Assembly: GCA_033297205.1 (NCBI GenBank)
Contig: MU859101.1
Span: 124,001 to 188,000, forward strand
Direction of reading: 5' to 3'
Length of the DNA: 64,000 nucleotides
Source of the DNA: Pseudoneurospora amorphoporcata
Lineage: Eukaryota > Ascomycota > Sordariomycetes > Sordariales > Sordariaceae
Below, piece after piece: positions 35,447-47,398 of this stretch. Numbering within the stretch: position 1 is the stretch's first letter; every line of letters begins with the position of its first letter. Below the pieces are notes generated by a model, which was not told the origin of the DNA, ran no database searches, and saw nothing but the letters and a program-made list of their open reading frames with translations. The translations under genes were made by a program, and so were the position numbers.

Positions 35447-37246
35447 ATACCTATGGATTTGTGGCTCCGCCCTGAAGATGAAGATTAGACAGCACATTTT
35501 GGTCCACCGCAGAAATCCGGGGCCGTTTGTCTTCGGCTTGGTGGCTTCGAACAAAACCTTGTTGTGCAATTTGTAGGCTTTGATAAGCTCCATTTCATAG
35601 AGTGTCTTTAGGGGTTTGTCGAGGAAGTGCTGCGATGCTCGAGATGTTTACGCGTGCTTAGAATGCGAATAACCGAGGACGAACAAAGCCCACAGTTTTG
35701 GGGTACGTGCATATGTATGCACATAGGGACTATGCATAATCAGATCACAGGGTATTTGGGCTCGCATCCAACTCCAACACAGCCAAAGCGAGCCACGCGC
35801 AGCAGTTCATAGTGGTAACCCAACGACAAACGGCGGCAGCAGCAGCAGCAACAGCAAAGAGCTTAGAGCCCTGCGGCTTGAAGCTGCTAGCACGATGGAC
35901 GTAAATACCAGACTGCCAGACTGCCAAGCCTTTTGCAGTGGGATCTTGTAAACAAGTCACGATCATGAAATTTGGAGTATGGAAGGGACCTTGGCGGGGC
36001 CATTGAGGGAATTTGCATGGTGCAGGCCGGGCTGGGAGGGAAAGATGCAGGCAGACCTCTAGAAAAAGAGGGTCAGAAATCTGACGTCTTGAGTGAATTG
36101 TCATTCAGCTCACGGCTGTGTTTTTCTGTCTTGGATGTTGTAGTTGGCTAACAGCCATTGGGTTGAGGAACGAGCTCCGGATCTGTCAAGTTTATCCCCG
36201 GGGCGATCGCGATGGATGGATGGATGGATGACCGCAGCCCTGCTCTTCTCTGTACCCTGTGGAGTCGGTCGAGGACAGACAGTCCAAGGAGAAAGGGGGG
36301 ATCGAGTTTGTGATTCCCCAATGTCATGAAAAATGGAATTGGCGGCGGCGCCGTGTTGCGTGCGTTGCCGAGACAACTTGGCTTTAATGCCACGGAGTCG
36401 GGTCTTACATAGTGCTGATAGTGTGTAGACTAATTCTTAGGCACTACACGTGTTGTTCGCCTGGAGTTACCAAAGAGGGCCGTTGTGGCTCCAGAATTGT
36501 GTTCATAGAAGCGGAGTCGCAAAAGGTTGTCAAGGAGCGCTTAAGTCGCAAATGGGTGTCGCACGAGACATTCAGGTTTTGTTGGTCAGTGGTCTAGAGG
36601 TTTGGTTGTCGTGAATGTGATGTCTTGGTTTGTTTGCCACCCTACCGGCGTACCCTCCATTTTAAGGTTTGCCCCTTTTGGACGGCCCGACCGGGCGGGC
36701 GACGACGACGTGGGAGTCGGAGGAAGGGCGGAGACTGAGAGAGTCGAGAATTTTGAAAGTTCGACAAACCTGATCCAGGTTGACCCCTTTTTCTGGTGTC
36801 GGTGCTGTCGGTGCGAATGCGAGTTTCCTTGGTTCTTCATAGCTTGACGACAAACCCTGTCATGAAGTTTTTCTTTCCCAAGAAATCCCCGAGATTTGAT
36901 CGAAGCCGGTTTTGAGGAAAGCCGGGGCGTTTCTGCAACCTGTGCTTTTTTTTGTGCCGAAGAAAATATGATCGATGTGATAGGTAGTCTTCCGCATCCT
37001 ACAGATCATGCTCCGGATGGGTGATGGGGAATGGAAAATCCAGGTTGCCGGCAGCAGCTGGGTGTGATAACGATATATCGATTTGGCTTAGATAGAGTTT
37101 TATGCCTCCATCACGGTGAGACACAGTTCCTACCATACCATCCCGCCCGGCTCCTTCCCTGGGTACGATCTGCTGCGGACTGACGGCGTTGAAAAGCAGG
37201 AACCATAAAAGGAAGGAACCAGGGGAGAGGAGAATACAGCTAATAA
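35447..37246. other. Gene-poor stretch
   Basis: No gene supported. Contains a GATG tetranucleotide run (about 36211-36230) and a GCA-type run near 35836-35851. Confidence 0.5.
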
Positions 37247-37395
37247 TTCTCATTCAAATGGATTTATACCCCCCTCTTGCGACCAATCATGTAGCTTGCT
37301 GCGGCCTGCATGCCCCGTTGAGGCGTTGCGTGACGGTCCTTCTGTGGATGTAATTGGCCAGTATAGTCTGGGGATAAATCCCATTTGAATGAGAA
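37247..37395. repeat. 149-bp imperfect palindrome, MITE-like
   Basis: TTCTCATTCAAATGG at 37247-37261 is repeated exactly in inverted form at 37381-37395. Similarity continues inwards with a one-base gap (ATTTATACCCC against ATTTATCCCC). Shorter inverted matches lie deeper (CCAATCATGTA against CCAATTACAT). It has no coding capacity. It may be a small non-autonomous element or a structured regulatory palindrome. Confidence 0.6.
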
Positions 37396-38009
37396 AAAGC
37401 GGTATCATATTCATCGCAAACCCTCTACCGTCGACGCTCCTTCCCTCTCATAAAAACCGACTCCCGACTCTCATCTCCTAGAGTAGAGACTTGTGCATGA
37501 TGAGTCCTCCAGCTCTCATCAAGTCTCTACCACCAGCCCTGCAATGAGCGAGCTAATCTGTTTCGGCAACCGCCTCAAGCATACGCTGCGCAGCTGCTGC
37601 AACGAGCAAAAGCACTGCAGAGCAACGCGTCCCGTCGCCACACAACCTGGTTTCCTGTTTTGTCAGCGGTGCCCCTGTTACTATTGACACGCAGCTGACA
37701 ACAGTTTAACCAAGTTTTTCCAATGTACACTACGAAGTGAAGCATGGCGTGAGAACTAAAGGCTGTTGCGCCTTCAACTTGTCTATAGCTCAGAAGTAGC
37801 GCACTAACATTTTCTTGTCTCCCACCAATTTCTTAAAAGAAGTCGGACTCTCCCACCATTCTTTGAATCTGATTTGGCCTCTTTTACTCGCGGTCAGTCC
37901 ACCTCTTTTGTTATTGCTGTGGCTGCCAACCCAGCGTGAGAGTGAGACAATGATGGACAGTGTGTGCTCATGCCACATCCTGGTTAGTAGTCCTGAAACC
38001 TGGATATCG
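37396..38009. other. Intergenic between two inverted-repeat elements
   Basis: No gene supported. A TAGCTCAGAAGTAGCGC stretch near 37786 resembles a tRNA A box but has no matching acceptor or T arm. Confidence 0.5.
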
Positions 38010-38011
38010 TA

Positions 38012-38783
38012 ATCCGACTGTGTTTCGATTCCAATCCGACTATGCCCGTAGGGCCACCAAATTCAGCCAAGACCCCAAGCTTCCATGGCTCTTGTCTTTC
38101 GACAAACGGAAACCAAAGGCGAAATCCAACACCGCGAGAACAGCATCTAAATGAACAGCTCCCTTGCCAACGCAAAAGACGCATAAGTTCTCTCACATTT
38201 CCCGCACATCCTCGAAACCAATTCTAACACCGAACTTGTGAAAGTGCAAATACCCACGTCTGACCTTCTCATGGTTCCCCGCACTCATGCTTGACCTCAC
38301 CAATGCGAGTCGTTTTTGCACCTTCGGGGTTTATCCACTTGGGAGTTGCGTGCACGAACCATCAAAACCACACTGGCCATTTAAAGGCTCCAGTCACTGG
38401 AGCCCCAGTAATCTGGTACAAGTGCCTTTTACAAAAATAAAGACATGGGCAAGTGCCGAACGAACACTCTTGCATCAAAAGTACGCAGGGCGTGTTCGGT
38501 GTATTTGTCAACCGCCTTCCGGGCCAGAATCTACGCACTTTGCAGTTTGCAGATTTTGTATAGCAGAACAATTTCAACTCATGCCCAATCCTTTGCAATG
38601 TACGAGTTGTTTTGCCTTTGGGAGGCGGTTGCACCTCCAGAGCTCGAGGTACTCACCCAATTGGCATTTTTCTTAACAACCAATCCTAAACCCCCCCCAA
38701 GTCCCTGGGCGGCCCGACAAATGAATATCCTGTTGGTCGGACAAACTCCACACGGTTGGATTGGAATCCAAACACAGTCGGAT
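38012..38783. mobile_element. TA-flanked 772-bp element with 28-bp inverted ends
   Basis: The left end ATCCGACTGTGTTTCGATTC (38012 onward, 28 bp) and the complement of the right end (38756-38783) agree at 26 of 28 positions. TA stands immediately outside both ends (38010-38011 and 38784-38785), the target site typical of the Tc1/mariner group. No transposase sequence is seen inside; the longest frame (38287-38676) has no DDE motifs. A perfect 19-base palindrome (GGCTCCAGTCACTGGAGCC) lies at 38386-38404. It is probably a non-autonomous transposon that is decayed or carries unrelated filler. Confidence 0.7.
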
Positions 38784-38785
38784 TA

Positions 38786-40524
38786 TCTGGGCCGTTTCTC
38801 CAGCTAACACTGACAGTTCAACAGCTAATGAAAAAGCCGATGAGCTTTGGAATCAACAACAGGTCCATCTACATGCGATTGATGCGAACAAAAGCGTTAA
38901 GCTAAACTCTTTTCGGCTTTCTATCGATATCAACGTGGGGTCGTCAAAGCGTTTTGGCTAACAGGAATGATTCGATACATGCCCTGTTTTTGGCCCTTTC
39001 TCTGGGTGGAGAGTCCTCTTGTGGAGACCCACTCCGTGATAGAACGTCCTCCGTTGGTTGCACGTGTCGCAAATCTTGGCGCCCCAGTTGCCGGCTGTGT
39101 TGGAGCCCTTTCGTGCCCCGGGCGTTCCTCTTTCCAGCCTGTCTCTTGTCTGTCAATGGTCTCTGGCTGGGAAGAGTCGGGAGACTGACAAGGGAAGTTC
39201 TGGGAGTAAATTGTGGGAATTCAGGTCGTTAATAAGCCTGACGTCCCCCCCAAATTCCTGCACTTGGGCTCGGCTCCAGCCGTCAATCCTTACATGATCA
39301 TCATACGATTCTGGCTTAAATCGTCCCACCCGTAAGCCCATCGCCCTTCCACTCCCGACACACTTTCCCTCTGCACATCACCTCAGCTCACCCAAACAAT
39401 CCGACACTCTGTAGAGAGGGAGAGAGCGCGTGCGCGAGTGAGCCAGAGACCAGCGACCGACCGACCGAAGAATAGTCGATTCAAGTCGACCACTTGTCGA
39501 TCTCACTTTCGAAACCCCGAAACGCGGTCCAAGCTCCCTGACAGCCCAGCCTGAGCCTGACCTGACTGCCTCCCGTCCAGGACCCGGCAACAATCCATCC
39601 ATCCATCACTCATCTAACCATCACCCATTAACTTTCATCGCTTCCGCTTCATCATTGGCCCACCTCGTCAAAGAGAAGCCAAGAAACAGGGAAAAGGACG
39701 AAGTGTTTCCAAGACTCGGAAACGAAACCAAAAAGTGACAGAGGAGGGAGAAAAAAGGTCGAGGTACCCCACTCTATTCGGCGACTTGTCCTTCTCGACG
39801 AAAGGCTGTCGTCGTGAATTTAGAGTTGGAGTAAAAGTGTATAGTGTTTTGTGTCGACTGACTTCACAGACCGACTGCCATCGTCCAAGTCGCAATTGTG
39901 TAGTGCGACAAGAAACGGTTATTGTTTTTTTTTTTTTCTTTAATTGTCTTTTTTTTTTCCTTTGCTGCATACAATCTCGGGCATTGGAAGCAAGCAGGTT
40001 GGTTGCGGCTGCAGTGCGGATAACGGAGCGGACCAGCACACGCAAGGTCGCTCTTTCTTTTCAACGCAGGGCAGTTTCAAAAATACGCGGGAAATTGGAT
40101 TTTGGTTTGGTTTTGTCTTCCAATCAGGGAATTTTCACGATCCCCAATTCTTGAAGCAGGAACAGGCGCACTTTCCCGCTCAGCATCGCAATCTTCAAAC
40201 AATTGCAGGAAAGGGTGAGAACAGTCGGGTATCGCCCATTATCGGCCCCTACCGGGAAAAAAAAAAGAGAGAGACGAGGACTGGAGACGACCGAGCGCAT
40301 ACGCCACCCGCTTTCATCAGTCCAGTACCTTGCGCCTTGCCAAACACACCACGCAAGGACGGGAAGGGCTCGATTCACAGCCCGCCTGCATGCAACAGCC
40401 CATCATTGTACAATTCTGAACTGAGGGGTCTGGGGTTCGGCAATCAAACCGATCCAGCATCAGCCAGCATTATTACCGAATACCAGCATCCGGCCGCACT
40501 GCCCGTCGTGCATCCAAAGCAAAA
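38786..40524. promoter_or_regulatory. Upstream region and probable long leader of the SREBP gene
   Basis: No protein gene supported. From about 39350 the sequence becomes C/T-rich and then A-rich, with T runs at 39921-39958 and an A run at about 40258-40266. Many short ATG frames (for example 39944-40624, overlapping the SREBP start) suggest upstream open frames in a long leader, if this region is transcribed. Long leaders are common for Neurospora transcription-factor genes. Confidence 0.4.
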
Positions 40525-43500
40525 ATGGCCGATCCCGATGCTGACTCGCCCGGCGGCCTGTTCCAAGGAGGTCTGGACAACTTCGACATCAGCACCCCGT
40601 TGCAGCTGGGCGAGCCCACGCTAGCACACCACGGCTCCCTGAATGGTAACGTTAACGACGCCGTCACAACCCCCGATCCCACCTCCCAAAGAGGAACCTC
40701 CATCCCTTCCTCCCTGGCCGACACTACGAGAGCCTCAACCGGTGGGCCGACTCAGCACAACTCTCCCCCGATAGGCCACCACCAGCATCCCAATGCCTTC
40801 AACGGTAACGGTATCAGCCCTCAGCAGCAGTACCAACAACAGCAGCAACAGCAGCAGGCCTTCGACTTCACCCAAGACAACATCGCCAACTGGGCCCTTG
40901 GCGACTCTCCTCCGTTGGACCCCGGCTCCGACTTCAACTTTGGCCCTGTGCCGCACGGCCTAAACATTCCTCAGAGCTGGGATCTCCCCGTCCACTTTGG
41001 CCTCCCGCAACAGGGACAGCAACAGCAGCAGCAACAACAAGGCCAATTCTATCCCGACACGACCGGTGCTGGCATCGATCCCGGCATCTATGCCGCTGCC
41101 CTTTCCATCCCTTCGCCTCAGGGACACTCGGCCGAACCCATCTCCTTCCGCACCAACATCAACCCCAACATCCGCAACAAGTTGACTCCAGCCCAGCAAG
41201 AGAGGCTCAAGACCATCGCCATGCCGCCCCATCTCCAATACCACTCGCCCAAGAGCGCCGGCAGCCCCGACTCGAATGCCAGCATGGGCCACGATAAGGG
41301 CTCCATGTCATCACCAGACGGCCTCGAGCCATCGAAGCTGAATAGTAGGAAACGAAAGTCTTCTGCCGAGGTCGACGAGGATGACGATGACGATGACATG
41401 GACGGACACCAGCCAGTAAAGAAGACGGCGCACAACATGATTGAGAAGAGGTACAGGACCAATCTGAATGACAAGATAGCGGCGTTGAGAGATAGCGTAC
41501 CTGCTTTGAGAATAATGTCAAAGAGTGCTAGAGGAGAAGATACAACGGAAGACAGAGAGGAATTGCACGGATTGACTCCAGCTCACAAGTTAAATAAAGC
41601 TACGGTATGTGCTCCCGTTACCCTGCGTCATGCACGCTCCGGGGACATGCTACTGACATGTGGACTTTCCAGGTTTTGAGCAAAGCGACGGAATACATCA
41701 GGCATTTGGAGAAGCGAAATAGCCGGTTGATTGAGGAGAAAACCCGTATGGAGGGCCGCATTGCCGCATTCGAGAAGCTATTCATGGCCGGTGCGATGAC
41801 CGGCATGACCAACCCTATGCAAGCTCCGCCTACGCCAATTCAGTACCCTCAGGACGTCGCAGCGTTCATGAGCACTCCGATGCACACGCCCCGGGGTCCG
41901 GATCCTCCGGGGTTGATCCCGATACCGGACGACATGAAGCGCATCTTGTCGGCTCAACAAATGAACGCCGGACGGCCGTATCCAGTAGGCCCACCGGCCA
42001 TGCAGCCGGGATTCGTCCCAAACCCGGGCGTCATTCGCAGACAACAAATACAACAGCAGCAGCAGCAACACCAGATGCAGGGGCGGTGGAATCCTTATCT
42101 CGGCAAGATGATGGTTGGTTCGCTGGCCGGATTGATGCTCGTCGAGGCTTTCATGGAGGACGAAACCAGCAACGAAACGACCGAGGGACGTGGTCTTTAC
42201 GCTCTGCCGCTGCGTCTTATCGGATCCTTTATTCGGTCATCGCATCTCAGTGTCGGTGGTTATTACATCTCCGCCATTGAAATTATGGCCAAGCTCAAGC
42301 TTCTGCTGCTTGGTGCTCTCCTCGTATGGACAATTCTCCCCGACAACTTTTTCGACGCGCCCAAGTCGGAGAAGCCAAAAGGCCCCACTACTGCGGTGGA
42401 GGCCGTGCCCTCGCTCGCCTCGCCAATTCATGTCAGGAGACAAGCCTGGCTCACGGCCATTCAGACTGTTTGGGTACCACGACACAACTTTTTGCTTGAA
42501 GCTGCTGCGTTGTTACTCAAGACGCTCAAGTTCACTCTTCGCAATGTGTTTGGTGATCGGACCTATCTGTGGATGGCGGGACTCAGCGAGGAACAAGAGG
42601 CTGCGCGTGTTAAGGCCTGGACAATTGCGTTGGATGCCCAGCTTGCCGGCGGTGACGTCGAGATCAATAGGAGCCGTCTCACTCTCACGCTGCTCGCTTC
42701 AGGGACCCTCCCGGAAACTCCCCTTCGTTTGATGCTCAAGGCACTTCACACTCGGGTCTTGCTTTGGCAGTTCAGCGGCAAATTCTCGCTTGCTAACATT
42801 CCTGCAGCGAAGATTGCGAGGTCAAGATGGAACGAGGCCAGACAGCTCAACCTCATCCTTCAGAGAACCTCTACTAATCCTGAAGATGTCCTTCCCGAGC
42901 ACCTGGCCACTCTGCTGGAGCAGGATTGTGATGTCGTTCTCAACAATAGCATCGTCCAGAGAGCGCACAATCTCGCCTTCAACCGCCCCACGACGTTCAA
43001 CCTGGTGGATCAAACCGACGACGGCATGAACATTGTCGTTGAAGACCCCGCTGTTCGCTCGCCCATGGACGCCGTCGCTGCGTGGTACTCCAGTTCTATC
43101 CTCCAGCGTGTCCTTCTCTCCAGCCTCGCCAAAGCCCAGGACGGCGAGACCGAAGCCACCAAGGAAACCATCGACGAGATCGCCCTCGCCGTCAAGATCG
43201 CCCCCATCGGTTCCAATGCCTACCTCCGTGCCCTCGTCGCCCGTGCCGTCCTCGTCTCCGAGAAGCGTGGTGTTAGCATCGCCACCGCCCTCAAGGCCTC
43301 CGATCCCTCGCTCAACCCCGACAAGCACCCCGAATACGGCCGTGGCGTTCCCCCGCTCATCGACTCCCCCATGGCTCAAATCGTTCCCGACCACGACGCC
43401 CTCATGACCCTTCAATTCGCCATGCGGATCGCCCACCTCCAGAAGTCCGCCAACCCGCCCAAGCACGCGATCGAGTTCATCAACTCGATTCTCCCCGATG

Positions 43501-43808
43501 GCACGGACCAGCCCAAGCACGAAGGTATGTCCCTTTTGGCGTGCACGGCGGCTTATCACTTGATGGAGTTGCTCGAGAGGCACACGGTCTGCAGGGAGCA
43601 ATGCTCTGGCGCTTTGGAGAGACTTGCTGGTGCCCTCAGGATCTGGGTTGGAAGCTCGCAGGGTGAAAAAGTTGGCTTGGATACGAAGATGAGGCAGAAG
43701 ATGATTGCCAGGTGTTTGTCGATTAAAATGTCGTTGATGGGCATGGAGAATGAATCCGGGTATGGGAGCATGAGTGAATGTGAGGAGAGGGCGGAAGGTG
43801 GCTGTTAG
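40525..43808 (+). CDS. sah-2: SREBP-type bHLH transcription factor (SAH-2)
   Basis: Two exons, 40525-41604 and 41673-43808, with a 68-nt intron, giving 1071 residues. The N-terminal activation region is Gln/Pro/Asp-rich with two poly-Gln stretches. An acidic run (DEDDDDDDMDG) precedes the bHLH (HNMIEKRYRTNLNDKI, from residue 303). The Tyr in KRYR is the SREBP signature that allows SRE as well as E-box binding. The intron lies inside the HLH, just before VLSKATEYIRHLE. Two likely membrane helices follow: GKMMVGSLAGLMLVEAF near 505 and KLKLLLLGALLVWTIL near 566. The long C-terminal part matches the fungal SREBP C-terminal domain (DUF2014). Such factors sit in the ER and are released by proteolysis when sterol or oxygen falls. 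In Neurospora the bHLH gene next to qde-2 is sah-2 (short aerial hyphae). Confidence 0.9.
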
Positions 43809-46800
43809 TGTCTTTTGGTCTTTTGGCGCCCCCCCCCCCTTTTTGTGCGCGCGATTGATTAGGTTTTGCTTTTCCAAGTTACTGGCTTATATATCTGTCT
43901 GTCTGTCTGGGGTTGTATGGTCTGGGTGTTGATTTTGATTTTTGGTGTTTTGGCGGTGGTTTCATTTCATTTCTAACCTCTTTAGCAAAGTTTTTAAACC
44001 CGAGAATACTCCACTGCTTTCGTTTCTTGTTCATGCCACTCACATTGAGTTTATTGCCATACCATTCTATCACACACGCTAGCTACTCCACGTTTATACT
44101 TGCATCCCTTTGTGTTGTGTTTGAACGTTTGTTTTTGCGCCGGTGCCACGGTAAGGATGTGTACCACCTGCCCTCCCTGTTTCATGAAACATCTACCTAC
44201 CCATTTTCTCTGTACCCGCTCTCTTCATCTTTTCATCTTTCGTACTGCCCGTCCCTTACCAAATCACCTTTTGTACTGCACTGCCCCTATCAAATCACGG
44301 AGGACCCCAGGGGAAGCATTTCACAACGAAATCCAACCCTGAGGTCGGTATCCAATGTGCGGCGCGGTCGTCAGATATGAGTCTGAACTATCCACGCTCG
44401 CAAAATTGTGTTATCCAACATCCATGCAAATGTGTGGTAGGCGGCCAGGACTCAGCTTTGCATGAACACGACACAGACGAAGTTGAGAAGAGGCTTAGAA
44501 ACTCGGAAGCAAGGCTGGCTGACTGGCTGTCGACTGGGCATATTGGGTGTGGTGTGCATTACATACAATACAATCCAACAAAAAGACTACGTTTTGTTTC
44601 TTTTGTCATTTGATGATTGTTTCCTCAAAGTTATGCAAGCGCTGTCATGGTTAGGTTCGATAGAAGGACTAGCTTCGGAGCTTTTTGGGTGGGGAGAATG
44701 GAGGGCTTTTGGTTTTTTTTCTTTTCTTTTTTCTTTTTCTTTTTGTATGCTATGCTGTGTCTTGATTGGGTAGTCAGTTACCTTGGTAAGGGGAAGGGGT
44801 CAAAGGGACGGAAAGTCATGGTGTTTAGGTCTTGGGTTTGGAATGATAGGGAGTTGTGCTGCACCTCGCCCGAAATTGGAAATGATAGTGATCAAGTGAA
44901 CTGTTCGTCTGATCAAGAGTGAAATCACGCTTCTTCTCGTCGCAGCTTACGGTGGTTCAACACGAGATGATACCATAATGCGAATGAGCCCGAGCCCTAC
45001 AGTATTACAGTCGTGGGTAAGGTGCGGAGGACCTGAACAGGACAGAATGATGGAATGAGGCATTTGGGCGTTGAGGCTGTGAGGCTCCGCCTCATGTGCA
45101 TGAGGGAACGAAATGAAACCCCGACCCACGGGACCAGGACCCGGGACGGGAGCGGAACGGAAGCGGGGGGCCGTACCAGATATTTCATCCGGTGGGTGGT
45201 TGATGCGGGTTTTGGGATTGGAGCCGACGACAACGACCGCGTTGATGATTACCTCACGGATGACTTCCTTGGTTGCCATTCCCTCCGAGCCTTCATCTTA
45301 TTGATTAGTTTCAACGAATAGACCGTCCTCATTGAAGCTGCCCTTTTACTTTTTACTTAAAGCCTGTTGCTTCCCCTTTTATTTTTATTCTTTCCGTCCT
45401 TACTCGTCTTGAACTAGACCTGTGAAGACGCCGGTTCGAACTAGTCAAATAATGGGTCGAGGCCACAACCAGGCATCGACGGCCTTGCTGCGAGACCAAT
45501 TAATAGTCTGGTCCTACTTAACCTACCTCTCTACTTGGACGAGCCGTTGTTGATCACGGTAGGCCTCATCGCGGGCCTCGTCGTCATCGGTCACCATCAG
45601 CCACCCAGCGCCCGAACGCCTTACCTGTCTGCCTGCACATGCGACATTATGGATGTTGTCACGTCATCATTGGTTGCCATTTGCCATTTGCTTGCGAGGC
45701 AACAACGGTGCAGTCAGTGCTGGGCGACTGATTACAACTTGACGAAGGGCAGGGCATCAGAGGCGTTGATGCTGGTGTCAACCTTGTGTCACACGAGAGG
45801 AAGCAATGACTGCACTCTCCCTTGAGGTTCAATTCTGTCATGGAGCAAGCGAGTCTCTCTCTGCTTCTTCCGTCATCATCATTGCCGGCCCTTTGCGTTT
45901 TGATTTGAGGTTTCTTTGTCGATTTGGTTATTTTGGACAATGATGTGCGTGGGAAAGCTTGGCAAGCACCAGGGTCCGACCGGTCAAGTCGTTTGCAACT
46001 TGCCCTTTGACAGCACTCTGCCGTGACGCTCTGCTAGTAAGTCACATCTTACACACCGCAACACAGTAACAGACCCTCACGGCTACAACCCCTCACCTAT
46101 TTCTTAGGGGGGGCGAAAACTCCATGGATCCCGTCACGCTTCCCTCCACCAACAATGGCTTTTCATCAACGACCACGTCGCCGCACTTGGCATGGGTATC
46201 CTGCGTGAGGCCCATCCAATCTGTTCCTCTTTGTTTCCCACCCCCTCAGTCCATGGAACCCACTGCTTGTTTGCGACAGCGACCTAGTTTGAATCACTGA
46301 TTCCCGTAGTGATACAGTGACGGTCGGTTGACGAGGCTCTGGGGGGGAAGAGATGGAATTGAGGGGCAATTCCTTTCATCCTGCCCTCTTTGGTGGGCAG
46401 CTCCCCTCCAGTGAATGGCTTCACCACCTCCATCCACTTCCACACCCGTTTTCAATCACATTAACTTGATGCTGTCCCACCATAACTTCCTTTTTAGCAG
46501 TTGATCACTGCCTCCTGTTAATCAGCTTGTTATATGCCTCAGGTGGCCGCTTTCCACTAGAAAAAGCCCCCCCGCATTCCGACCTGCTAGCTTGAGAATT
46601 AAATGTGGGGACCTTCACCCATCGGGCACCTACAAGCTCAGAAGCTACAGCTGGCGCGTTCCTTGTGCTGCTCTGCCGGTGCTGTTAAATAGAACACGAC
46701 CTCCCACCACAATCCTCTCGCAACCTGAAATTTCCTCCAAGCATCACCTTTGTCTGCCTACAATCGCCAGCTTCACCATCCTCTTTGCTCGCGGATCTCG

Positions 46801-47398
46801 CGTAGCACACCTCTTTTCTTTTTGCCTTTGGTTATCATAACCTTGGCAATCACCTCTTGTTCACTTTCTCTCTTTCGCTCCCACTAGAGACCTACGTTCC
46901 GATCATCATTTTCTGATATCGACAACAACAACAACAACAACATCATCAACATCATCTACTAGCAGTAATCCCGCATCACTGGAGTAGTCGTTCGCTCGAT
47001 TACTCTTTGTTTTGCGTCCGGAGTGCGACACAAGTAGCGGCTTATAAAGTCCAAGTAGTTGAAAACCATCCGTGGTATTTCTCTCTTGGCAAACACCCAT
47101 CCTCCTCCCTCCCACGACAAACAGCAACAACCTACCTATCCTTTTGCGCTTGTCCAGTCATCCGACATCCAGTCATCCACCACCTCCAACAACTCTATAT
47201 CATTTCCACCAACAAGCTCTTCCCCAGCAGTATATCCTCTTGCTTATCTACCTACCTCTCTGCTCAACCAACCGTCTCATCAACCGAACCAAACCATTCC
47301 GAACGCAAACCGAACAACAGTCAACCAGCCGGAATAAGCTCGTGCCTTGTTGCTCTACTCGACAATCTGTTGCCACTACTACTACAAGTCTAGCGATC
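43809..47398. promoter_or_regulatory. Upstream region of qde-2
   Basis: About 3.6 kb between sah-2 and qde-2, both on the plus strand. It begins with a C9/T5 run at 43833-43846, the 3' flank of sah-2. No coding frame is supported. The last 500 bases (46880-47398) are C/A/T-rich with CAACAA repeats (46922-46942), which fits a transcribed qde-2 leader. The frame at 47072-47821 runs through that leader into exon 1 without a known motif in its first part. Confidence 0.4.

Noticed and set aside
37774..37850. tRNA-like start (TAGCTCAGAAGTAGCGC)
   Set aside because: Resembles an A box, but no anticodon stem, T arm or matching acceptor follows.
42822..43877. 351-codon minus-strand frame
   Set aside because: It is the antisense shadow of sah-2 exon 2, with Gly/Asp-rich composition produced by the codon pattern of the real gene.
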